From Pseudohalocynthiibacter aestuariivivens (GTDB lineage Bacteria > Pseudomonadota > Alphaproteobacteria > Rhodobacterales > Rhodobacteraceae): 64,000 bases of DNA. Shown piece by piece: positions 8,390-17,077 of the stretch (position 1 is its first letter; the number at the start of each line of letters is the position of its first letter). The notes beneath the pieces were generated by a model. The model had not been told where the DNA came from. It did no database searches and was given only the letters and a program-made list of their open reading frames with translations. Location of the stretch: NCBI RefSeq assembly GCF_011040495.1, contig NZ_CP049037.1, positions 682,001 through 746,000 of the forward strand, in the 5' to 3' direction. The position numbers and the translations under genes were made by a program.

Positions 8390-9421
8390 ATGAGCAGCAG
8401 TGAGAATAAGAAACGCCTCGCCCGGATCGTCGAGGCAGCCGAGGCGCATTTTGGCGCTAAGGTTGATCGCGCTACGGCCCCGGGCGGCGAGGGCCGCTCC
8501 AGCTTTCGGCTGTACATGGGTGATCGCGCGATCATTGCCACGCTGCGCCCGAACTTCCGCCGCACCCACCTAGAGGCCTATGTACTGCAAAGCCTTCAAC
8601 CACATTGCGATGACATCCCGGAATGCCTTGGGGTTGTCGACGAGGTGATGTTTCAGTCCGATGTCGGGCGGAAGCGTCTGAACCGCGACATTGTACGCCA
8701 TGACGAGGCGCGACAGCTGGACCTGTCTGCCGAGGCTATAAGCGCCATCTTCCGAATCCAGAACGCGGCCCGCAAAACGACACTCCATGAAATGATGCCG
8801 CATCTAGGGACCAATCGCGAGTGGATCGAAAACTTCGTCTATGCCGTCAACGCGATGGAGCCCTATGGGAACGTCTCGCGCTATTTCAACCGCGACGCGG
8901 CTTGCGAGGCGGTCGCACAGGCAGGCGTGCAATTTGTCAAATGGGATTGCCGTTCGGGCAACGCCGCCATCGCAGAGGATGGCAAGCTGCGCTGGTTTGA
9001 CTTCGAATATTCGGGCCTGCGCCACGGAGCCGAAGATGTTGCGTGGCTGATCGGGGATGAAGCATGGCCGCTGTCCGCGGAAAAAATGGTCGATGTGGTT
9101 ATCGACTGCTTTGACCCTGACTGTGGGCACACGCTTGAGGCGTATCTTGAATATCTGTCCATCTACATGACATTTCACTGCATCCAACGGTTCAAGCTGA
9201 TTGTAAAAGAGGCCAAAAGCCGCGGCTGGCTGACCAAGGAGAAAGTGCGTAAATACGACGATGCTGGCGTGCATCCCGATTTTGCGGCTCACATTTGCCG
9301 CGTCGGCGGTTATTTCGCCGCCCAGACCAAGCTGACCGATCCGCTGGTTCACAATTTCGAAAAGGCCGCAGCCACTTTTGACGAGATCGCACTGGAAGAC
9401 CCGCTGCGCAAATCCGCCTGA
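8390..9421 (+). CDS. APH/choline-kinase-fold phosphotransferase
   Basis: Cytoplasmic kinase-like protein of 343 residues. The catalytic loop reads VKWDCRSGNAAI (family pattern HxDxxxxN) and is followed by the metal-binding WFDFEYSG. This is the arrangement of aminoglycoside phosphotransferase and related small-molecule kinases. The N-terminal half has the nucleotide-binding beta strands without obvious glycine-loop conservation. A Gly-rich ribosome site (GCGGGGGAC) precedes the ATG. It stands alone, divergent from the repeat-protein gene. The substrate is unknown, and antibiotic resistance should not be assumed because these folds also phosphorylate sugars, choline and amino-alcohols. Confidence 0.7.
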   Translation: MSSSENKKRLARIVEAAEAHFGAKVDRATAPGGEGRSSFRLYMGDRAIIATLRPNFRRTHLEAYVLQSLQPHCDDIPECLGVVDEVMFQSDVGRKRLNRDIVRHDEARQLDLSAEAISAIFRIQNAARKTTLHEMMPHLGTNREWIENFVYAVNAMEPYGNVSRYFNRDAACEAVAQAGVQFVKWDCRSGNAAIAEDGKLRWFDFEYSGLRHGAEDVAWLIGDEAWPLSAEKMVDVVIDCFDPDCGHTLEAYLEYLSIYMTFHCIQRFKLIVKEAKSRGWLTKEKVRKYDDAGVHPDFAAHICRVGGYFAAQTKLTDPLVHNFEKAAATFDEIALEDPLRKSA

Positions 9422-9598
9422 ACAAAAGCTCACGCCCCCGCATAGACATGGGTCGCGCCATATCAGACCACGGCGCGGACATCGGCGCCCGGCCCGTTTG
9501 CGCGCCAAATTGTCGTTTCTGATTGAGCCACGCTCAGCCGGACCGTTATAAGCGGCGCACTGGCCACTCCGGTCAGCCAATGGTCAAGGGCGCGCGCA

Positions 9599-10972
9599 AT
9601 GTTCCTCTCTGTTTTCGATATGTTCAAGATTGGGGTTGGACCGTCCTCGTCCCACACGATGGGGCCGATGGTCGCCGCCGCGCGTTTTCTGGACAAAATG
9701 CGCGCAGCACCGTTCGAGTGTGCGGGCGTTCGTGGCACGCTGCATGGCAGCCTCGCCTTTACCGGCGTCGGTCACGCCACCGACCGTGCCACGATTCTCG
9801 GGCTCGCGGGGTTTCTGCCGGAAACCTATGACCACGAAAAGGCCGAAACCGTGTTAGACGCGATCCGCGACACCCATACGATCACACCCGAAGGGCTGCC
9901 GGTGCTGGCGTTCAACCCCAAGGATGATCTGGTCTTTGACTTTGGCCCCAATCTGCCCGGCCATGCCAATGGCATGATCCTGCGCGCAACGGACAAGCAG
10001 GGCGATGTGATCCTGCAAGAAACCTACTATTCGATCGGCGGCGGTTTTGTGATGACCGAGGCGGAACTGGCAGCTGGACGCAACACCGACGAGGGCGATC
10101 CGGTGCCCTACCCGTTCAAATCCGCCGTAGAAATGCTCGAAATGGCCGAACGGTCGGGCAAGACTATCGCCGAGATGAAAAAAGCGAACGAGATTTCGCG
10201 TAATGGCGAGGTGCATCTGTCCAGTGGCGTGAAGCGGGTCTGGCAGGTGATGAATGACTGCATCGAACGTGGCATGACCACAGACGGCACCCTGCCCGGC
10301 GGTTTGAATGTACGTCGCCGCGCCAAGGGCATCCGCGATGCACTGATCGCCGAAAAGGGTACGAACCAGAACGCGCCGCACAAGATCAACGATTGGATGA
10401 GCGTCTACGCAATGGCGGTGAACGAAGAAAACGCCGCGGGTGGGCAGGTCGTGACCGCGCCGACGAATGGTGCCGCGGGCGTGGTACCGGCTGTCATCCG
10501 CTACTGGCTGGATCATGTGCCGGGCGCGCGCGTGGAACAGGTCGAGGATTTCTTGCTGACTGCTGCGGCCATTGGCGGTCTAGTCAAGTGGAACGCGTCG
10601 ATCTCGGGTGCCGAGGCCGGCTGTCAGGCAGAAGTGGGCAGTGCTGCCGCGATGGGGGCAGCGGGCCTTGCCGCTGTGCTGGGTGGCACGCCTGCGCAGA
10701 TCGAAAATGCCGCCGAGATCGCATTGGAACATCACCTCGGCATGACCTGCGACCCGGTCAAGGGGTTGGTGCAAGTACCCTGCATCGAACGCAACGGGCT
10801 GGGCGCGATCAAGGCCGTTTCGGCGGCTTCATTGGCGCTGCGCGGTGACGGCACGCATCTGGTACCGCTAGATGCGTGTATAGAAACGATGCGCCAAACC
10901 GGCGTGGATATGAGCGAGAAATACAAGGAAACCTCGCTCGGCGGTCTTGCGGTTAACATCCCCAACTGCTGA
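9599..10972 (+). CDS. sdaA: L-serine dehydratase (L-serine ammonia-lyase), single-chain iron-sulfur type
   Basis: Converts L-serine to pyruvate and ammonia using a [4Fe-4S] cluster. The 457 residues fit the one-chain SdaA form. The N-terminal beta domain opens with [15 protein letters not shown]. The C-terminal alpha domain holds [16 protein letters not shown] and [18 protein letters not shown], whose cysteines serve as cluster ligands in the family. AAGGG eight bases before the ATG is the ribosome site. The stop overlaps the start of the DMT transporter by one base, so the two are co-transcribed; the transporter could export or import a related metabolite. Confidence 0.95.
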   Translation: MFLSVFDMFKIGVGPSSSHTMGPMVAAARFLDKMRAAPFECAGVRGTLHGSLAFTGVGHATDRATILGLAGFLPETYDHEKAETVLDAIRDTHTITPEGLPVLAFNPKDDLVFDFGPNLPGHANGMILRATDKQGDVILQETYYSIGGGFVMTEAELAAGRNTDEGDPVPYPFKSAVEMLEMAERSGKTIAEMKKANEISRNGEVHLSSGVKRVWQVMNDCIERGMTTDGTLPGGLNVRRRAKGIRDALIAEKGTNQNAPHKINDWMSVYAMAVNEENAAGGQVVTAPTNGAAGVVPAVIRYWLDHVPGARVEQVEDFLLTAAAIGGLVKWNASISGAEAGCQAEVGSAAAMGAAGLAAVLGGTPAQIENAAEIALEHHLGMTCDPVKGLVQVPCIERNGLGAIKAVSAASLALRGDGTHLVPLDACIETMRQTGVDMSEKYKETSLGGLAVNIPNC

Positions 10973-11889
10973 TGGCCTTGCAGGAAAAAACCGGATTGGG
11001 CATTGCCTTGATGGTCGGCTTTGCGTTGCTGGCACCGGGGATGGATGCCTTTGCCAAGCTGATCGGCGACAGTGTCGCCGTGGCGCAGGTTGCGGTGACG
11101 CGCTTTCTCATGCAGGCGGGCCTGCTGTTACCGCTGGCTGCCGTGATGGGCTGGTTGCACCTTCCTGACCGTACCGAAACCTGTCTGCATCTGTTGCGTG
11201 CAGGTATCATGCTGATCGCCACTGCTCTCTTTTTTCAGGCGCTTCAGGTATTGCCTATCGCCGACGCCATCGCGATTTTCTTTGTTGAACCGTTCATCCT
11301 GACACTCTTGGGTGGGTTGATCCTGCGCGAACCGATTGGCCCACGCCGCTACATCGCATGCGCAGTTGGGTTTGCAGGGGCGTTATTGATCATTCAACCA
11401 TCCTTTTCCACATTCGGCCCGGTCGCCATGCTGCCCTTGGGCACGGCGATGTTGTTTGCCGTTTACATGATCCTGACGCGCCGCATGGCGACGCGGATGC
11501 ACCCGATCACGTTACAAACATATACCGGATTGGCGGCAACGGCTTTGGGCGTGCCCGTTCTGATCTGGTTCAACGGGTCGGGGATCACGGCGCTCGATCC
11601 CGTCTGGCCGGATATGCAGGCAGTCGCCTTGCTCCTTGGGATGGGTATAGGCGCAACGCTCAGCCACATCTGCCTCAGTTTTGCATTGAGCTACGCACCC
11701 GCCTCATTGCTTGCACCAATCCAGTATCTGGAGATCGTCAGTGCCACAGTGCTTGGGCTTTACCTCTTTGGCGACTTTCCTGACATGCTTAGCCTGATCG
11801 GAATCGCGCTGATCATCGCCTCGGGGCTTTTCGTCTTCTTACGCGAACGCCACCTGGACCTGAAGCGTCGCCCCCTGCCCGCGCCATAA
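10972..11889 (+). CDS. DMT-superfamily transporter (EamA family)
   Basis: Integral membrane protein of 305 residues with ten predicted hydrophobic segments arranged as two EamA repeats. The second repeat begins near LPLGTAMLFAVYMILTRRMA, and the end is basic (RERHLDLKRRPLP). Members move amino acids, nucleotides or drugs; the substrate cannot be named. It overlaps sdaA by one base (TGATG), so a link to serine or to other amino acids is possible but is inference from position only. Confidence 0.85.
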   Translation: MALQEKTGLGIALMVGFALLAPGMDAFAKLIGDSVAVAQVAVTRFLMQAGLLLPLAAVMGWLHLPDRTETCLHLLRAGIMLIATALFFQALQVLPIADAIAIFFVEPFILTLLGGLILREPIGPRRYIACAVGFAGALLIIQPSFSTFGPVAMLPLGTAMLFAVYMILTRRMATRMHPITLQTYTGLAATALGVPVLIWFNGSGITALDPVWPDMQAVALLLGMGIGATLSHICLSFALSYAPASLLAPIQYLEIVSATVLGLYLFGDFPDMLSLIGIALIIASGLFVFLRERHLDLKRRPLPAP

Positions 11890-11940
11890 CAACAGCATCG
11901 CAAACTCACACCACCGCCAGACTGACCTGACGTGTTTTGT

Positions 11941-12606
11941 TTACCAACGCGCCGGTGCATCTTGCAGTGCCGCTGCGACTGGAACCAGGTATTTCCTCGG
12001 GACCATCACCAACATCTTTGGCGACGTCATCGACAGATGCACCGCCCCTTTGACTCGGTTAGATGTCCCGACCTGTCCGTCAGGTGCAAAATTCAGACCC
12101 GCAATTGGCCATTTCAGCCCATCGGAAACCCCCTCTACCGCGCCCATCGGAAACAGGGAGATCGGGCACTTTTTCGGCAACCCAAGCTTCAGGCTGGGCG
12201 GGCACAGGAAAACCAGATCATCACTGCCCATCAGCAGGCATCGCTGCGCCGGGTGGCGAACCAGCGTGTTACATACTGCCAACTGATGGTCGAGCCGCGC
12301 ACCACTAAACCCGATTCCGATGATCAGCGGCGCGATGATATTGCGCAGGCATTTGTCGAAATCATTGCTGTCTTGTTCGGCTATCTCGTGCAGACGTTCT
12401 GCGGGGATGCGCGTCCGGGCGTCATCGCTGATTGAATCAAAATCACCAATCACCGCGTCGGGCACCACATCATTTGCCAACGCAGCATCGGCCCCGCCAT
12501 CCGCGGCCACAACACCCGGAGCAATCGCTTGCGCTGCTGCCAGATCGTCCCGACTCACTCCAGCACCTCCAATCAAAGTAATCGGGCTGGATGCGTGAAC
12601 AATCAT
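11941..12606 (-). CDS. thiN: Thiamine diphosphokinase
   Basis: Transfers pyrophosphate from ATP to thiamine to give thiamine diphosphate. The 221-residue protein shows the catalytic-domain signature in order: AADGGAD (about residue 35), AVIGDFDSI, the EQDSNDFDKC block and GARLDHQLA. The C-terminal half is the shorter thiamin-binding beta domain. It is monocistronic, convergent with the DMT transporter and divergent from the large acidic protein. No TPP riboswitch was seen in the 148-base upstream gap. Confidence 0.9.
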   Translation of the reverse strand: MIVHASSPITLIGGAGVSRDDLAAAQAIAPGVVAADGGADAALANDVVPDAVIGDFDSISDDARTRIPAERLHEIAEQDSNDFDKCLRNIIAPLIIGIGFSGARLDHQLAVCNTLVRHPAQRCLLMGSDDLVFLCPPSLKLGLPKKCPISLFPMGAVEGVSDGLKWPIAGLNFAPDGQVGTSNRVKGAVHLSMTSPKMLVMVPRKYLVPVAAALQDAPARW

Positions 12607-12754
12607 TCTAAAACTCTCCGGATTACACTCTGTTAACGAAACAAATCACATTCTGGTCACGAAATGATACGGTAAACATCGCAGATTCGGGCACCTTTCG
12701 ACGCGGCAAACGTGGTACATACTGTCGTTGCAGGCAAAGCAAAGCGAGCATACA

Positions 12755-15190
12755 ATGGTCAGTACTAGTAAAATTCTTACCGTCTCTTATGGCACCTTTT
12801 CGTGCACTCTCGAAGGATTCGACGATTCCTTCGACACGATGAAGGCTATCGCCGAATATTTCCGTGACCTTGCGTCGGATGACCGCTATTTCGGGGCAGA
12901 GCCCCCGACACCCGACGCCGAAATGCTGGCCCGCATAGCTGAGCGCGAGGTCGCCCGCCGGGTCGAGGCCCATGACGAAAACGGTCAGATTGTGCTTCGC
13001 ACAGGCGCTGCCTCCGCCCTGACCGACGCGGCTGCTGATGCAGCCCATTCTGCCGTGTCTTCTGCTCGGGACACGGCAGAAGCGTCTTCTGATACGGAGG
13101 AAGCAGAAACGGCAGAGGCCGAAGCCGCATCACATACGGCAACACCGACGGTAGACGTGGCACAACCCGAAAGCGACGACACCGACGACGACGCATTTAC
13201 GTCCGACGACGGGGCATATTCAGAGGACGCATATGCCGACGTAGAAACCATCACCCCTGCACCAGCACCAGCGCCGGAAAGCGTCGCGGACAAGCTGCGC
13301 CGCATCCGCGCAGTTGCCTCACCTGCCAGCCCGGCTTTTGACAACAGCTATTCGGAAGACGAGCATGCAGATACCGATGCGCGCGATTTCCTCGGCAACA
13401 CCGCCGCTGATCTTGATGCGATTCTCGAGGTGGACGATGCCAATGAACCCGACGCCGCTGCACAGCCGGACGCCGGATCATATGAAAACGTCGAAGCTTA
13501 TGAAGATGAGGACGAAGAAGACATTCTTGCCCATCTGATCGATGAGAAGGCTGATGAAAGCGACGCCGATGATCTCACGGCAATATCTCCGGACGCTGAA
13601 ACCGCCCCAGACGCCGCAGCGCCGCTGGCGGACACTGCTGACAGCGACGATCAGGACGCCGACGAAGAACCTGACGCTGTCGCTGATACGGCATCGACCG
13701 CGGACGCGGATGATCAGGCCATGCTCGACGCTCTGCTTGCAGGCGACGAAGACGAAATCGCCCAAGAGGACGCTGCGCAGACTGAGGTGCTCGCCGACGA
13801 GAACGGGCAGAACAGCGACGAAAGTGAACCTTCCGAATCGTATCTCGCGTCCGAAGAGTCTCGGGCCGACGAGAGCAGCGAAAGCCTTGCCGATCGCGAA
13901 AACCTTAATGAGAATGATGACGATGACGATGATGTAGCGTTTGAGGACGACGATACGCCTGGTGACGGCGTCGAAATCGAACTCGCCGCCGAGGACACGC
14001 TGGCTCAACTTATGGCCGACGCGCTGCGCGATGAGGCGCCTGCAACGACCGACGATGCAGGCAACGCGATCGCAGAGAACGCACCGGCCAAACCGCCACT
14101 CGCCGCGCGTGTCATCAAGGTCAAACGCCGCGAAATCGACGACGCCATTGCCGATGGCACGCTTGAGGAAACGTCAGACAGCGACGTTGATACTTCGCGT
14201 TCTGATCCTTCCCCGCTCAGTGACGAGGACGAGGCAGAGTTGCAGCGTGAACTAGCAGAGGTCGAGGCCGAGCTGCAACAAACGCGCCGTCCAGCCGCCC
14301 AGCAACGAGTCCCTGATGAGGTGTCATTCCCACAGGAAACCACTGTCGAAGATACTGCCGACGCGGTCATCGAAAGCGCAAAAGCGCAATCCGAGGCCTC
14401 GCACGAAGCTCGCGACACCGACGCAAAACGCGGCAAACGCCTAGAGCCGATGGCGGCCGATGATCAGGCCCCGCGCATCTTTGACGAGGCCGCAACGCAA
14501 CTCGAGGAGCCAGAGTCGAACGAACGCCGGAACGCTATCCAGCATCTGCGTGCCGCCGTCGCCGCCACCAAGGCCGAACGCAGCGCCGGTGGTGCCATGC
14601 AGGAGGACGTCGACGATGAGCCCTATCGCCTTGATCTGAAAAGCGCCGTGCGTCCGCGCCGCCCGCAGGCCGTCAGCGGGACCGGCGAACGTTCAGCACG
14701 TTCCGAACGTCCGCGTAGCACACGCCCCGCGCCGCTAAAGCTGGTGGCAGAACAGCGCATTGATGCACCGTCATCAGAGCCGGTTCGCCCACGCCGTGTC
14801 AGCCGCTCTGATCTGGCTGCTGCACCCCGGCAGGAAACACCGGCTTCTGAGGCCCCGCAACCCACAGCTTCCAATCCGCCTGCTCCGCAGCGCACCACAG
14901 AGGCTGGCAATTTCATCGACTTTGCCGAAGACATGGGCGCGCGGTCCTTGCCCGACCTGCTGGAGGCCGCAGCCGCCTATATGTCGGATGTAGAAGGACA
15001 TTCCGAATTTTCGCGCCCTATGTTGATGCACAAGCTGAAAGAGGCCAGCCCCGCTGACTTCTCTCGTGAAGAAGGGCTGCGCTCTTTTGGCAAGCTGCTG
15101 CGCGACGGCAAGCTGCAAAAGCTGAAAGGTGGTCGTTTCGCGGTCACGGATGCCACCGATTTCCGACCAAGGACGCGCGCTGCGGGCTGA
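12755..15190 (+). CDS. Large acidic protein, Rhodobacterales-type, function unknown
   Basis: The protein has 811 residues if translation begins at ATG 12755 (MVSTSKILTVSYGTF). A TTG nine codons earlier is in frame but has no better ribosome site. Residues 1-80 are ordered-looking and I recall them as conserved in this order (YGTFSCTLEGFDDSF, IAEYFRDL, RYFGAEPPTPDAEML). Residues 90-690 are disordered, very rich in Asp, Glu and Ala and poor in hydrophobics. Residues 715-805 look folded again (FIDFAEDMGARSLPDLLEAAAAYM, SFGKLLRDGKLQKLKGGRFAV). There is no signal peptide or membrane segment. The two ends separated by a long acidic linker suggest a scaffold or a nucleoid/RNA-associated protein, but nothing in the sequence proves a function. 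Confidence 0.8.
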   Translation: MVSTSKILTVSYGTFSCTLEGFDDSFDTMKAIAEYFRDLASDDRYFGAEPPTPDAEMLARIAEREVARRVEAHDENGQIVLRTGAASALTDAAADAAHSAVSSARDTAEASSDTEEAETAEAEAASHTATPTVDVAQPESDDTDDDAFTSDDGAYSEDAYADVETITPAPAPAPESVADKLRRIRAVASPASPAFDNSYSEDEHADTDARDFLGNTAADLDAILEVDDANEPDAAAQPDAGSYENVEAYEDEDEEDILAHLIDEKADESDADDLTAISPDAETAPDAAAPLADTADSDDQDADEEPDAVADTASTADADDQAMLDALLAGDEDEIAQEDAAQTEVLADENGQNSDESEPSESYLASEESRADESSESLADRENLNENDDDDDDVAFEDDDTPGDGVEIELAAEDTLAQLMADALRDEAPATTDDAGNAIAENAPAKPPLAARVIKVKRREIDDAIADGTLEETSDSDVDTSRSDPSPLSDEDEAELQRELAEVEAELQQTRRPAAQQRVPDEVSFPQETTVEDTADAVIESAKAQSEASHEARDTDAKRGKRLEPMAADDQAPRIFDEAATQLEEPESNERRNAIQHLRAAVAATKAERSAGGAMQEDVDDEPYRLDLKSAVRPRRPQAVSGTGERSARSERPRSTRPAPLKLVAEQRIDAPSSEPVRPRRVSRSDLAAAPRQETPASEAPQPTASNPPAPQRTTEAGNFIDFAEDMGARSLPDLLEAAAAYMSDVEGHSEFSRPMLMHKLKEASPADFSREEGLRSFGKLLRDGKLQKLKGGRFAVTDATDFRPRTRAAG

Positions 15191-15223
15191 TTTGGCCCTG
15201 CTACGACCCGCTGCCCGCGACAC

Positions 15224-15256
15224 CACCCCCGCCCGGCCCCGTGCCCGGCGGGGGTT
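15224..15256 (+). terminator. Probable intrinsic terminator
   Basis: A GC-rich inverted repeat (CCCCCGCC on the left, GGCGGGGG on the right, around CCCGGCCCCGTGCC) followed by TTT lies 34 bases past the stop of the acidic protein and just before the ssrA promoter. Confidence 0.55.
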
Positions 15257-15272
15257 TATCGTTTCACCCCCT

Positions 15273-15300
15273 TTGCATCTGCAACCGGGACGCCTATATT
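15273..15300 (+). promoter_or_regulatory. ssrA promoter
   Basis: TTGCAT (15273-15278) and TATATT (15295-15300) are spaced by 16 bases. This is a good sigma-70-type pair, placing the start near 15307, at a perfect GTCCCC/GGGGAC hairpin that opens the precursor. Confidence 0.65.
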
Positions 15301-15306
15301 ACTTCT

Positions 15307-15622
15307 GTCCCCTCGGGGACTATGGACATAAACGCGCTCGTAATAAGCGGATCGGACCCGGGGGCGGTACCCGGCGACTCCACCAACATCCCTTCATTTG
15401 GGGGACAGCGGGGTCGAAATAGGATCGACGAACGTCTAAAGGGGTTATGCTTTGTCTCGGCGGGGTGCCACCGTATCGGCCCGAACAGTACAATTGCAAA
15501 TGACAATCGTGCTCCAGTAGCGATGGCCGCGTAAGCGGTCGGAGAGACTGAAACTTAAGCCCTTGCGCCTAGCCGCGTAAGGCGGGGTTCGCAGGCACCT
15601 GGCAACAGAAGCCTGCACTTTC
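15307..15622 (+). ncRNA. ssrA: Transfer-messenger RNA, circularly permuted two-piece form
   Basis: tmRNA rescues stalled ribosomes by adding a degradation tag. The gene is permuted: the acceptor piece comes first and ends CGACTCCACCA (to 15385), and the coding piece begins GGGGTCG at 15410 after a 24-base intervening loop. These ends pair over seven bases with a G-U at the third pair, the alanine identity element. The T-stem pairs CCGGG (15358-15362) with CCCGG (15370-15374) around the loop GGCGGTA, which lacks the usual TTCRA consensus. The coding piece has GGATCGACG near its 5' end, the tag reading frame (15496-15534), a CCGC/GCGG hairpin holding the UAA stop and a terminal GCAGGC/GCCTGC hairpin (15591-15616). 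The outer limits of both pieces are approximate. Confidence 0.93.
15496..15534 (+). other. tmRNA tag reading frame
   Basis: Codons GCA to GCG followed by TAA encode ANDNRAPVAMAA. The ANDN start and the C-terminal AA match alphaproteobacterial tags that ClpX and SspB recognise. Confidence 0.93.
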
Positions 15623-15751
15623 CCTACCCACAGTTCCGCGCTCCACATCCGTACGACCCGGTGTGTAAGGGTATCGGGTTGACCCGGTTGACTCTAGTCT
15701 GCGCGCAAGGCGGACCCATCCGGGAGGAAGCGCATAACACATCGTACATGA

Positions 15752-16158
15752 TTGAAAACCTGGTTTGACCGGGTCTGGCACCAGCAGGACCTCGCAGCAA
15801 TCCACGAGATGATGATATCGGATGTCACTGCGCATGTCATAGCCGACGCCCCGTAGTCGGCCCGGACGAATTCCGCGCCTTCGCCGAGGCATTGTTGGCC
15901 ATGATCGCCGACGTCAGGATACAGATCGCGCATGACATGGAGGACGACGACTGGTTGAGTGTCCTGATCGACGTCTCGGCAAGGTGCCGTAAGCAGGGCA
16001 CGCCCATCTCTGTTACCGGGCAGATTCTGGTGCGGATGCAGGATGGCAAGATCGCAGAAGGTCACAGCCATCTCGACTATATTACTCTCTACGAACAGTT
16101 GGGCATGCTGCCTGATGGAACGCAGACCCGCTGTATGTCTGGAAATGCCCAAAGTTGA
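15752..16158 (+). pseudogene. SnoaL/NTF2-like protein, frameshifted
   Basis: Two adjacent frames join into one polyketide-cyclase-like (SnoaL) protein. Frame 2 from 15752 reads LKTWFDRVWHQQDLAAIHEMM and on to HVIADAP, then meets TAG at 15854. Frame 1 takes over at 15853 with VVGPDEFRAFAEALLAM and runs to 16158 with GQILVRMQDGKIAEGHSHLDY, typical of the C-terminal half of the fold. One C missing from the short C-run at about 15849-15852 would explain the shift, so it may be a real mutation or a sequence error. No clear ATG was found for the first part. An intact product would be about 135 residues of unknown substrate. Confidence 0.7.
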
Positions 16159-16263
16159 CAAACGCGTTGCAGCGGGGCAAAAAACGACAAGGGGCGCGCT
16201 GCGACTGCCCCGTGAGGCCTTGGCCCAAAGTCGCATCCACTGCAAAACTCAGAGGATGCCCGT

Positions 16264-17073
16264 ATGCCCGGCCCAAATGAAATCACCACCAAACAGCTTA
16301 TGCGATTGGTCGGTACACCCGATTGCCCCGTGATTGTCGATGTCCGCACCAGCGATGATTTTGCCGACGACCCAAGGCTGATCCCCAGCGCGATCCGTCA
16401 CAAACATACCGACTTGGACGGTTTGATCGTACGTTTGGCCGGGCGGGCTTCTGTGATCGTCTGTCAAAAGGGGCGCAAGCTGAGCCAAGGTGTCGTGAGC
16501 TGGCTTCAGTCCAATGGAGCGACATCGGAATACCTGAAGGGCGGCCTTCTGAACTGGCGCGATGCGGTGCTCCCGCTGATACCCGCGGCCGCAGTGCCCA
16601 CTGGCACAGACGGCGCGACACGCTGGATCACCCGTACCCGCCCCAAGATCGACCGCATCGCCTGTCCTTGGTTGATCCGGCGTTTCGTTGATCGCGAGGC
16701 CAAATTTCTTTTTGTCGCCCGCTCCGAGGTAGCCAGCGCTGCAGAACATTTCGGCGCGACCCCCTTTGACATTGAGAGCGTGCATTTCAGCCATCGCGGT
16801 GACCGCTGCACGTTTGATACCATGATTGAGGAATTTGAACTGAAATGCCCGGCGCTGGGACGCCTCGCACTTGCGGTGCGCGCCGCCGACACCAATCGGC
16901 ACGATCTGCACCCGGTCGCTCCCGGTCTGCTTGCCATCTCTGTCGGTCTGTCACGCCAGTACAAGGATGATCAACAACAGCTCAAGGCAGGACTGGCACT
17001 ATACGATGGCCTCTATCGCTGGGCACGCGACGGCGTAGACGAAGGCCATGACTGGCCTCATATATCGGGCTGA
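16264..17073 (+). CDS. chrB: Rhodanese domain fused to ChrB-type chromate resistance domain
   Basis: The 269-residue protein has two parts. Residues 8-105 are a rhodanese-like domain (DVRTSDDF, active-site-type loop VCQKGRK, then LKGGLLNW). Residues 118-265 are the ChrB C-terminal domain (WITRTRPKIDRIACPWLIRRFVD, then SHRGDRCTFDTMIEEF). ChrB proteins regulate or aid chromate efflux, and the CPWLIRRF block is the hallmark of the family. The chrA gene follows within five bases, so this is a chrB-chrA operon. The rhodanese half may bind or sense a thiol-reactive or oxyanion ligand; this is inferred from domain type. Confidence 0.88.
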   Translation: MPGPNEITTKQLMRLVGTPDCPVIVDVRTSDDFADDPRLIPSAIRHKHTDLDGLIVRLAGRASVIVCQKGRKLSQGVVSWLQSNGATSEYLKGGLLNWRDAVLPLIPAAAVPTGTDGATRWITRTRPKIDRIACPWLIRRFVDREAKFLFVARSEVASAAEHFGATPFDIESVHFSHRGDRCTFDTMIEEFELKCPALGRLALAVRAADTNRHDLHPVAPGLLAISVGLSRQYKDDQQQLKAGLALYDGLYRWARDGVDEGHDWPHISG

Positions 17074-17077
17074 GCAG

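Noticed and set aside
8390..9421. Aminoglycoside resistance gene
   Set aside because: The APH fold is shared by many metabolic kinases and no resistance context is present, so the resistance call is not supported.
15623..15751. tRNA or second RNA gene after ssrA
   Set aside because: Short inverted repeats occur, but no cloverleaf with T-arm and acceptor pairing could be built.
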